Shown here: piece by piece, positions 7,709 to 14,090 of the stretch
How the letters are laid out: every line of letters starts with the position of its first letter
How positions within the stretch are numbered: the stretch's first letter is position 1
Assembly: GCA_964564785.1 (NCBI GenBank)
Contig: CAZMCT010000071.1
Coordinates: 1-20,506, forward strand
Source: CAZMCT01 sp964564785
GTDB taxonomy: Bacteria > Planctomycetota > Phycisphaerae > UBA1845 > Fen-1342
Reading direction: 5' to 3'
DNA length: 20,506 nucleotides
Notes under the pieces: model-generated
Told to the model about the DNA's origin: nothing
The model's database searches: none
What the model saw: the letters and a program-made list of their open reading frames with translations, nothing else
Program-made: the position numbers and the translations under genes

Positions 7709-9049
7709 TTACAGCTCGTATTCCCGCCGCTCCTCGTCGCTGACCACGTCCGCCAGCCGCATGCGGACGTAGTCGACGTCGATCACTACGTCCTTGTTGA
7801 CCGCGTCGGAGGCATTGAAGGCGACCTCCTCGACCACCTTCTCGATGATCGTGTACAGTCGCCGGGCGCCGATGTTCTCGAGCATCTGGTTCACGCGGTA
7901 GGCCGTCTCGGCCATCTCGACGACCGCCTCGGGCGTGAACGTCAGCGTGACCCCCTCGGCCTGCATCAGCGCCACTTGCTGCTTCAAGAGGGCGTTCTCG
8001 GGCTCGGTCAGGATGCGGTAATAGTCCTCGGCCGACAGGTCCGACAGCTCGACCCGCAGCGGGAAGCGGCCCTGGAGCTCGGGCATCAGCTCGCTGGGCC
8101 GGGCCTGGGTGAACGCCCCGGCCGCGATGAACAGGATGTGGTCGGTACGCACCAGGCCGTAGCGGGTGCTGACGGTCGTACCCTCGACGAGCGGCAGCAG
8201 ATCGCGCTGCACGCCGCTGCGCGAGACCTCGGGGCCGCTGCCCTCGGACAGCCGCGAGCCGCAGATTTTGTCGATCTCGTCGAGGAAGACGATGCCGGAC
8301 TCCTCGCAGTTGCGGATGGCTGCCTGCTGGAGGGCGTCCTGGTCGATCAGCCGGTCGACCTCCTGTTGCGTCATCAGCTCGAGCGCCTCGGGCACGGGCA
8401 GCCGGCGGCGTTTGGTGCGCGCGGGCATGATGCGTTCCATGAGCTGCTCGACCTCGGGCCCCATCTGGTCGAGGCCCATGTGGGCCATGACGTGCATCGG
8501 TACGGCGCGCTCATCCACGACGACGTCCACGCTGCGTGCGGCCAGGCCGCCGGCCCGGAGCTGGCCGCGGAGCTTCTCGCGCGTGCGACGGTGGCGGTCG
8601 GCCTGCTCGTCGTTGCCAAGCTCGGCGGGCTCGCTGCCGGGCAGGAGCTGGTCGAGGATGCGGTCCTCGGCCAGTTGGACGGCGCGGTCGTGCAGGTTGC
8701 GGGCGGAGCGCTGCCGCTCGAGCTGCACGGCCCGCTCGACGAGGTCGCGGACGATGCTGTCGACGTCGCGGCCGACGTAGCCGACCTCGGTGAACTTGGT
8801 GGCCTCGACCTTGATGAAGGGGGCGTCGACGAGCTGAGCGAGGCGGCGGGCGATCTCGGTCTTGCCCACGCCGGTGGGGCCGATCATGAGGATGTTCTTG
8901 GGGGCCACGTCGTTGCGGAGCGGGCGCGGCAGCTTCAGGCGCCGCCAGCGGTTGCGGATGGCGATCGCGACGGCCCGCTTGGCGTCCTCCTGGCCGATGA
9001 TGTGCCGGTCGAGCGCGGCGACAATCTGGCGAGGCGTCAGGTCGTTCAT
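7709..9049 (-). CDS. hslU: ATP-dependent protease ATPase subunit HslU
   Basis: 446 residues, the usual HslU length. HslU is the hexameric AAA+ unfoldase that feeds substrates to the HslV peptidase in the cytoplasm. Visible parts: TPRQIVAALDRHIIGQ opening, Walker A GPTGVGKT (57-64), pore loop GYVGRD (90-95), the variable intermediate domain (about 110-240), Walker B GIVFLDEID (252-260), sensor 1 region around GAFTQARPSELMPELQGRFP (311-330) and sensor 2 GARRL (394-398). The C-terminus ends EYEL, keeping the Y-x-L end that inserts into HslV. The ATG at 9049 gives the family start. hslV is usually adjacent and upstream; here the upstream neighbour is a divergent aminotransferase, so hslV is elsewhere or absent. 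Confidence 0.97.
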   Translation of the reverse strand: MNDLTPRQIVAALDRHIIGQEDAKRAVAIAIRNRWRRLKLPRPLRNDVAPKNILMIGPTGVGKTEIARRLAQLVDAPFIKVEATKFTEVGYVGRDVDSIVRDLVERAVQLERQRSARNLHDRAVQLAEDRILDQLLPGSEPAELGNDEQADRHRRTREKLRGQLRAGGLAARSVDVVVDERAVPMHVMAHMGLDQMGPEVEQLMERIMPARTKRRRLPVPEALELMTQQEVDRLIDQDALQQAAIRNCEESGIVFLDEIDKICGSRLSEGSGPEVSRSGVQRDLLPLVEGTTVSTRYGLVRTDHILFIAAGAFTQARPSELMPELQGRFPLRVELSDLSAEDYYRILTEPENALLKQQVALMQAEGVTLTFTPEAVVEMAETAYRVNQMLENIGARRLYTIIEKVVEEVAFNASDAVNKDVVIDVDYVRMRLADVVSDEERREYEL

Positions 9050-9069
9050 GAAAGCACTTTCACGCGCCG

Positions 9070-9168
9070 GGGTGACACGGCCGAATCGGCGCGCCCCACG
9101 GAGCCGTGGCGGCATCACGCGGCACCACGACCCCGGGTCGCCGAGGCGACCGGCGGACCGTGTGACCC
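9070..9168. repeat. 99-bp structured repeat, copy 2
   Basis: The ends are an imperfect inverted repeat, GGGTGACACGGCCG (9070-9083) and CGGACCGTGTGACCC (9154-9168), with one mismatch and one missing base. Inside are CCACGG/CCGTGG and the perfect GGTCGCC/GGCGACC hairpin. Bases 9132-9169 match 6031-6068 of copy 1 at 34 of 38 positions, and both copies are exactly 99 bases. The left half has drifted more. It lies between the divergent hslU and aminotransferase genes. Confidence 0.72.
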
Positions 9169-9256
9169 GGACCCGTATCGGGTTATGATAGCTCTTCCGC
9201 GCCGCAACCCGCAAACCGGGAGTGCATCGGTGGCCAACCGATGCCACAGGGGAACG

Positions 9257-9285
9257 GGGACACAATTGCCGCCGCGGCCTACAAT
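9257..9285 (+). promoter_or_regulatory. Candidate sigma-70 promoter for the aminotransferase gene
   Basis: GGGACA (9257-9262) and TACAAT (9280-9285) are spaced by 17 bases; -35 matches four and -10 five of six consensus positions. The predicted start near 9292 leaves a leader of about 45 bases before the ATG at 9337. Confidence 0.45.
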
Positions 9286-9336
9286 TGGCTCGCGGCGGGC
9301 CCGGCCCGAGCGAGACACCGGCCCGCAGGGAAGGCC

Positions 9337-10467
9337 ATGATGACTCTGGACGAGATCCGGGCGCAGTTTCCGATCACGCGCCGCTACAATTTCCAGGACC
9401 ACGCCAGCGTCGCCCCGCTGTCGCAGCCCGCGGCCGACGCCCTGGTCGGATATGCCCGCGAGTTGGCCGAGTCGGCATACCTGAAGGGCACGTACTACCG
9501 TGCGGCCGAGCACGTGCGGCAATCGGTCGCCCGACTGCTGAACGCCCACCCAGAGGAGATCACGTTCGTCAAGAACACGTGTGAGGGAATCAACTACGTC
9601 GCCAACGGAATCCAGTGGCTGACGGGCGATAACGTGGTGTCCAACAGCATGGAGTTTCCGGCCAACGTGGTGCCGTGGCTGAATCTGGAACACCGCGGGG
9701 TGGAGGTCAAGAACGTCCGGGAGGAGGACGGCCGGATTCCGTTCGACCGGCTGGCGGCCGCGATCGACCGCCGAACGCGGGTGGTGGCGGTGTCGGCCGT
9801 GCAGTGGGGGAACGGGTTCCGGACGGACCTGACGCGGCTGGGGGAGCTGTGTCAGTCGAAAGGGGTGCTGCTGTGCGTGGACGCGATCCAGGCGTTGGGG
9901 GTGCATCCGATCGACGTGCGGGCCATGAACATCGATTTTCTGTCGGCGGACGGTCACAAGTGGCTGTGCGGGCCGGACGGAGCGGGGATTTTTTACTGTC
10001 GGCGCGAGCTGCTGGGACACCTGCGGCCGAGCGAGCCGGGTTACTTGTGCATGCGGGGCGATTTCGACTCGGGAGAGCGAAAGGTCGACTATCGGGACGA
10101 TGCACGGCGCTTTGACAGCGGGGCGTACAACCTGGCAGGGATCTGCGCGATGGGGGCGTCGCTGAACCTGTTGCTGGAGGCGGGGATCGAGGAGATTCAG
10201 CGGCGCGTGAAGCTGCTGACGGACCTGCTGGTCGAAGGGCTGCGGCGCAAGGGTTGGCGGGTGTACAGTCCGCGGACGCCGAGCGAGTGGAGCGGGATCG
10301 TGGCGTTCGGGTCGGATAAGCACGACCTGTTCGCGCTGAAGAAGCACTTGCGGGACGAGTTCAAGATCGTCGTGGCCCGCCGCTTGGGACGGCTGCGGGC
10401 GAGCCCGCATTTTTACAACACGGAGGAGGAAGTGCAGCAATTGGTGGAGGCGCTACCGGGTCATTGA
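9337..10467 (+). CDS. Class V aminotransferase (SufS / isopenicillin N epimerase-like)
   Basis: 376 residues, a PLP enzyme of aminotransferase class V. The PLP lysine is K208 in SADGHKWL, preceded by the cofactor-binding aspartate D182 in VDAIQALGVHPID. The opening FPITRRYNFQDHASVAPLS and the segment TFVKNTCEGINYVANG fit the cysteine desulfurase/isopenicillin N epimerase-like branch. The mobile active-site cysteine of true SufS/IscS enzymes is not evident: the region around RRLGRLRASPHFYNTEEEV lacks it. The reaction may therefore be an epimerase, lyase or transaminase; the substrate cannot be named. Two ATGs in tandem (9337 and 9340) follow an AGGGAAGG stretch. No pathway partner is adjacent. 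Confidence 0.9.
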   Translation: MMTLDEIRAQFPITRRYNFQDHASVAPLSQPAADALVGYARELAESAYLKGTYYRAAEHVRQSVARLLNAHPEEITFVKNTCEGINYVANGIQWLTGDNVVSNSMEFPANVVPWLNLEHRGVEVKNVREEDGRIPFDRLAAAIDRRTRVVAVSAVQWGNGFRTDLTRLGELCQSKGVLLCVDAIQALGVHPIDVRAMNIDFLSADGHKWLCGPDGAGIFYCRRELLGHLRPSEPGYLCMRGDFDSGERKVDYRDDARRFDSGAYNLAGICAMGASLNLLLEAGIEEIQRRVKLLTDLLVEGLRRKGWRVYSPRTPSEWSGIVAFGSDKHDLFALKKHLRDEFKIVVARRLGRLRASPHFYNTEEEVQQLVEALPGH

Positions 10468-10478
10468 GCGCGCTTTCC

Positions 10479-10515
10479 GGCCGCAGGCCGTGGGCCGCGG
10501 GCCGCAGGCCGCGGG
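10479..10515. repeat. Short GC-rich tandem repeat
   Basis: The 16-base unit GGCCGCAGGCCGYGGG occurs at 10479-10494 and 10500-10515 with one difference, 12 bases after the aminotransferase stop. Each unit is itself nearly palindromic. It could act as a transcription pause or terminator-like structure, but no T run follows. Confidence 0.5.
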
Positions 10516-10609
10516 CGGAGGCGGTTTGACCTGTGAAAGACCGGGGAAGTCGAAACGGTTCATATCACAGTCGTTGCGCGTTTCTTGCGCGGCGCTTGCG
10601 CTCGGGGCC

Positions 10610-10640
10610 TTGAACAGGCACCCGGGCCCGTTCGTATAAT
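10610..10640 (+). promoter_or_regulatory. Candidate sigma-70 promoter for the 82-residue gene
   Basis: A perfect TATAAT is at 10635-10640. TTGAAC at 10610-10615 is a possible -35 with a long 19-base spacer. Transcription would begin near 10647, leaving about 44 bases before the ATG at 10691. Confidence 0.6.
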
Positions 10641-10690
10641 GCATTAGTGGGCGGCGTGTGTGTGCGTTGGCCGCCCCCGGAAGCACAACA

Positions 10691-10939
10691 ATGAAGAAAA
10701 CGGCGCTGGCGATTCGGTGTGTTCCGCGCTACGGCTTTGAGAGCACGAACGTCCGGACGGTGGACCTGGATGTGCCGCGTGACGCCGAGGAGGACGTGCT
10801 GCGCGAGGCGCTGACGTTCTACTTCGCCGCCCGCGGCATCAGTGAGGCCGTGTATGACATCGCCGTCGATGATTACGGCTACTTCGCCGTGATCAACGAC
10901 GAGGTGTACGCGCAGGATTGGGGCACACCGCTGCTCTGA
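10691..10939 (+). CDS. Small acidic protein of unknown function
   Basis: 82 residues from the ATG at 10691, with GGAAG seven bases upstream and a perfect -10 box 51 bases ahead. I do not recognise the family. The sequence has a basic N-terminus (MKKTALAIRCVPRYGFES), then a strongly acidic remainder rich in D, E and aromatic residues, including YDIAVDDYGYFAVINDEVYAQDW. Alternating hydrophobic stretches suggest two or three strands and one helix (EEDVLREALTFYFAARGI). There is no signal peptide or membrane segment. Codon use is like its neighbours, and start, ribosome binding site and promoter all agree, so it is very likely a real gene. The mrp-type gene follows 140 bases later on the same strand; a functional link is unproven. 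Confidence 0.72.
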   Translation: MKKTALAIRCVPRYGFESTNVRTVDLDVPRDAEEDVLREALTFYFAARGISEAVYDIAVDDYGYFAVINDEVYAQDWGTPLL

Positions 10940-10967
10940 GCGGTCGAGCCCACGACGCGCCGGCGTC

Positions 10968-10999
10968 GGGGAAGCTTCGTTTCGGGCAAGCTTCGTTCC
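10968..10999. repeat. Tandem 16-bp repeat upstream of the Mrp gene
   Basis: Two adjacent 16-base units at 10968-10983 and 10984-10999 share the core AAGCTTCGTT and match at 14 of 16 positions. They lie about 80 bases before the Mrp start and could be an operator, though chance duplication is equally possible. Confidence 0.5.
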
Positions 11000-11079
11000 G
11001 CGCAAACCTTTTCGCCGACTACCCTTTCCCGCCCGCCGGCGCCGTCCTATGCTCAGGGGTGACCGGTAAAGGAGTCTTT

Positions 11080-11928
11080 ATGCAGGACGCGCCCCAACCG
11101 CCGTTTGAACGTCCCACGCAGCCGTTGCCGGGGGTCCGGCACGTCGTCGCCATCGGCGCGGGCAAGGGGGGGGTCGGCAAGAGCACGGTGGCCCTGCTGA
11201 TCGCGGTCGGGCTGCTGCGGCGCGGATTGCGGGTGGCGCTGCTGGACGCCGACGTGTACGGCCCGTCACTGCCGAAGATGACGGGGACCGAGGATCGCGA
11301 ACTGGGCCTGGACGAGCAGGGCCGCGTGCTGCCGGTGGAGCGGGACGGCCTGCCGCTGGTCAGCATCGGCCACTTGATCGGCCCGGACCAGGCGGTCATC
11401 TGGCGCGGGCCGATGGCGCAGAAGTACGTCAAGGAGTTCATCGACCGCACCTGCTGGGGCGAGCTCGATTATTTGATCGTCGACCTGCCGCCCGGAACCG
11501 GCGACATCCCGCTCACGCTGGCCCAGTCGATCCCGCTGACGGGCGCGGTCGTGGTCTGCACGCCGCAGCCGGTGGCCTTGCTCGACGCCGTCCGGGCGTT
11601 GCGGATGTACCAGAAGCTGGGGGTCGAGCCGCTCGGCATCGTCGAGAACATGAGCTACTACATCTGTCCGCATTGCGGCCACCGCGACGAGATCTTCAGC
11701 CACGGCGGGGCGCAGCAGGCGGCGCTCGACCTGGGCGTGCCGTTTCTCGGTGCGATTCCGCTGAACGTCGCGATCCGGACCCACGGCGACGCCGGCCGAC
11801 CGATGGCCAACTTCACCGAAGTCGAGCCGCACATCCTGGAGGCCCTGAGCCGTCTCGTGGAGCGGCTCATCGAGAGCGTGGCGGCCCAGGCCGGCCGCAG
11901 CCCCCTGCCGCAGATCCGCGTGACCTGA
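11080..11928 (+). CDS. Mrp/ApbC-family iron-sulfur cluster carrier ATPase
   Basis: 282 residues, a P-loop ATPase of the Mrp/NBP35 group that binds a bridging [4Fe-4S] cluster as a dimer and passes it to target proteins. The deviant Walker A GKGGVGKST spans 28-36, with the signature lysine K29. DADVYGPSLPKM follows, Walker B lies in DLPPGTGD (135-142), and the cluster-binding CxxC is C196-P-H-C199. The DUF59/MIP18 domain often found at the N-terminus of bacterial Mrp is absent; this is the short form. The ATG at 11080 has an excellent ribosome binding site, AAAGGAG, five bases upstream. In a genome with HydF and several [4Fe-4S] proteins a cluster-delivery role is sensible, but the client is unknown. 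Confidence 0.95.
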   Translation: MQDAPQPPFERPTQPLPGVRHVVAIGAGKGGVGKSTVALLIAVGLLRRGLRVALLDADVYGPSLPKMTGTEDRELGLDEQGRVLPVERDGLPLVSIGHLIGPDQAVIWRGPMAQKYVKEFIDRTCWGELDYLIVDLPPGTGDIPLTLAQSIPLTGAVVVCTPQPVALLDAVRALRMYQKLGVEPLGIVENMSYYICPHCGHRDEIFSHGGAQQAALDLGVPFLGAIPLNVAIRTHGDAGRPMANFTEVEPHILEALSRLVERLIESVAAQAGRSPLPQIRVT

Positions 11929-11968
11929 GGCGTGGTCGCGGCGTATAGCTCGGCTTAGCAGCGCCCGA

Positions 11969-11974
11969 TAGAAT
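11969..11974 (+). promoter_or_regulatory. Possible -10 box for the CorA-like gene
   Basis: TAGAAT matches the sigma-70 -10 consensus in five of six positions and lies 58 bases before the GTG at 12027, the same distance as for other genes here. No good -35 is visible. Confidence 0.3.
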
Positions 11975-12026
11975 CGCCGGCGGGTGGTGTGTCGGTGTGC
12001 GCCCGTGCGCGGCTACCGGAGTGCCC

Positions 12027-12944
12027 GTGAAACGCTCGTACTGCATCTCGGAACGCAAGCTGGTCGAGGCGCCCGACGGGCAGGGGCTCGTGACGGTCTA
12101 CTCGCCGCCCGACGAAGCGGAGAAGCGGCAACTCGTCGACGAGCTGAAGGTCGATGAGCACACGCTCAACTCGGCGCTCGATCCGGACGAGCTCTCGCGG
12201 TTGGAGTTCGAGCCCGAGCACGTGGCGGTGATTTTCAAGCGGCCGCGGAACTACTCCGGGGCCGAGCAGTTCCTGTTCAAGGTGAACTCGGCGGGGGCGT
12301 TCCTGTTCCGCGACCATCTGCGGATCGTGCTGCCGGACGACGCGCAGATTCTGAACGGGGCGCCGTTGGCGCGGGTGCAATCGCTGCCGGACCTGATCCT
12401 GCGGCTGATCGGGCGCTCGATCATCCACTTTCGCGAGCACCTCAAGGGCATCAGCATGGTGTCCGACGAGCTGCAAAAGGAGATCAACACCGCGATGGAG
12501 AACAAGCACCTGATCAACATGTTCTCCTTGCAGAAATCGCTGGTGTACTACGTGAACAGCATCAATTCGAACGGGGCACTGCTGGAGAAGCTGCGGCACA
12601 ACGCCTCGAAGCTGGGGTTCTCGACCGACGAGCTCGAACTGCTGGACGACCTGGTGATCGAGAACAGCCAGTGCGCCAAACAGGCGGAGATGTACTCGAA
12701 CATCCTCGCGAGCCTCATGGACGCACGGGCCTCGATTGTCAGCAACAATCTCAACGTCCTGATGAAGACGCTCAACATCATCACCATTGCGATCATGGTG
12801 CCGACGCTGGTGGTGAGCATCTTCTCGATGAACGTGAGCCTGCCGATCAGGTCCGACAGCCCGGCGGCGTTCTGGGCCATCATCGGCCTGGCGCTGCTGT
12901 CGGTGGTGGCGTTCTTCGCCTACTGGCGCAAACGCGGGACCTGA
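12027..12944 (+). CDS. CorA-like divalent cation transporter with an SMN motif
   Basis: 305 residues with CorA architecture: a soluble alpha/beta N-terminal domain (1-120), a long helical stalk (about 125-250) and two C-terminal membrane helices (about 251-266 and 281-299), followed by a basic tail. CorA proteins form pentameric channels for Mg2+ and related ions in the inner membrane. The signature GMN after the first membrane helix reads S267-M268-N269, so the glycine is replaced; the following VSLP keeps the usual GMNVxLP spacing. The GTG at 12027 has GGAG five bases upstream; a GTG at 12021 is possible. It is convergent with the isochorismatase-fold gene, with 12 bases between the stops. 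Ion preference cannot be predicted. Confidence 0.9.
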   Translation: MKRSYCISERKLVEAPDGQGLVTVYSPPDEAEKRQLVDELKVDEHTLNSALDPDELSRLEFEPEHVAVIFKRPRNYSGAEQFLFKVNSAGAFLFRDHLRIVLPDDAQILNGAPLARVQSLPDLILRLIGRSIIHFREHLKGISMVSDELQKEINTAMENKHLINMFSLQKSLVYYVNSINSNGALLEKLRHNASKLGFSTDELELLDDLVIENSQCAKQAEMYSNILASLMDARASIVSNNLNVLMKTLNIITIAIMVPTLVVSIFSMNVSLPIRSDSPAAFWAIIGLALLSVVAFFAYWRKRGT

Positions 12945-12956
12945 ACGGGGGGCTTT

Positions 12957-13616
12957 TCAGGCGACCGAGCGGCGGCGCGTCCGCAGGGGCGACCGGCCGG
13001 CGCGGACGGCCGACTCGACGACCTGCTGCGCACTCAGCAGCTCGCAGCCTTTCGCGGACAACTGCCGCAGAGCCATTTCACCGTCCTCCTGGTTCCACCA
13101 GCCGCAAGCGTCGTACACGACCGCGACGCGGCGGTGGCGCAGGAGCAGTCCGAGCGCCAGGAGGCGCACGGTGGTCTCGAGCGCGACGCCGAACACCACG
13201 AAGCGACGCGCCGGCAACTCGGTGAGCAGGCGATCGAGCTTGGGGTTGGTGAAGGGGTCGCGGTGCTCTTTGGAGAGAATGGCCTGCTGGTAATGCTGAA
13301 AAAGGTCCAGCGAGACACACAGGCAGTTGTCGGAATCGACGGTGATCCGGGCCGGTAGCAGGGTGCACGCCAGCTTGCTCTGCCCCGCCGTGCCCAGCAC
13401 GCAGTCCGGATGCGGCAACCCGCGGACATCGGCCGGCCGACGCACATCGACGCACGACAGCAGCGGCCCGCCCGACCAGCGGGCGAACGCCACGACGTGC
13501 TTGATGTTGGGAATTGCGCGATGCAGGTTCAGAACCGGCCGGGCCCCGTTCGGGGCGAGATAATCGCGCTGAGTGCACAAATCGACAAATACGTCGGCGC
13601 GGCGCCCTGTACTCAC
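12957..13616 (-). CDS. Isochorismatase-fold protein lacking the catalytic cysteine
   Basis: 219 residues from a GTG at 13616 preceded by GGGAAGG; an upstream TTG gives a poor, Arg-rich extension. The fold is that of cysteine hydrolases such as nicotinamidase. The first catalytic position, D12 in VFVDLCTQRDYL, and a candidate lysine, K116, are present. The conserved GVxxxxCV segment reads GVALETTV (143-150), so the nucleophilic cysteine is T149. Around it lie YDACGWWN (168-175) and the closing LRQLSAKG. The linker NCLCVSLDLFQHYQQAILSK is characteristic of a planctomycete branch I recall, which also appears to lack the cysteine. It may be a non-catalytic binding protein or an isochorismatase-like enzyme that needs no cysteine. 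The C-terminal tail is Arg-rich. Confidence 0.82.
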   Translation of the reverse strand: MSTGRRADVFVDLCTQRDYLAPNGARPVLNLHRAIPNIKHVVAFARWSGGPLLSCVDVRRPADVRGLPHPDCVLGTAGQSKLACTLLPARITVDSDNCLCVSLDLFQHYQQAILSKEHRDPFTNPKLDRLLTELPARRFVVFGVALETTVRLLALGLLLRHRRVAVVYDACGWWNQEDGEMALRQLSAKGCELLSAQQVVESAVRAGRSPLRTRRRSVA

Positions 13617-14067
13617 GGCCCTTCCCTCTCCAACGTGACAACGACACCGGGGGCAGGCTGCTGTTGACCTCCGGGTCGGGCTTCTTTCACGCGACCGTAG
13701 CGCCAATATTCAGTTGTTAGCTGCGAAGATGGTCCGAGTTGCCAACCACCTTCTCCTCCTGCGTCGCGCGATTCTATGCCCGTCCGCGCTCCCGGGCAAG
13801 CAAAATCCTGGTTCGAAGTTCGTTTGCAAATTCCGATAAATTCGCGGCTTGCGACAGTTCAACCGGGCACATGTTATGGGCGGGGGCTTGCTGGGCTCCG
13901 TTTCTCGCGGCGACGCGCCGGGCACCCGAGAGGTGAAGATGGGATCGGAAAAACGGTGGGGCGTCCGGTGGATCGGCGGCCGAACGCGGTTCGGTGTGAG
14001 TGTCCGGGGGCTCCTGACCCTTGGCGTGTGCTTGTTCTCTGCGGTGAGTGGCTTGGGGCGAGCGCGC
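13617..14067. other. Gene-free stretch downstream of the large RNA
   Basis: About 450 bases between the isochorismatase-fold gene and the terminator of the RNA gene. Reading frames here are Arg/Pro-rich, have no ribosome binding site and resemble nothing I know. The local base composition is less GC-rich around 13790-13880. No tRNA fold was found. The upstream control region of the minus-strand gene must lie here, but I see no clear promoter. Confidence 0.55.
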
Positions 14068-14090
14068 AAAAAAGCGACGCGAAGCGTGGC
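14068..14090 (-). terminator. Intrinsic terminator of the large RNA gene
   Basis: Read on the minus strand, a hairpin GC-C-ACGC / GCGT-C-GC with a TTC loop (plus-strand 14074-14090, one mismatch) is followed directly by six T (14073-14068). It closes the structured region that starts at the promoter near 15136. Confidence 0.6.

Noticed and set aside
13805..13830. A GGTTCGAA sequence suggesting a tRNA T-arm
   Set aside because: The surrounding bases form no acceptor stem or anticodon arm at the right distances.
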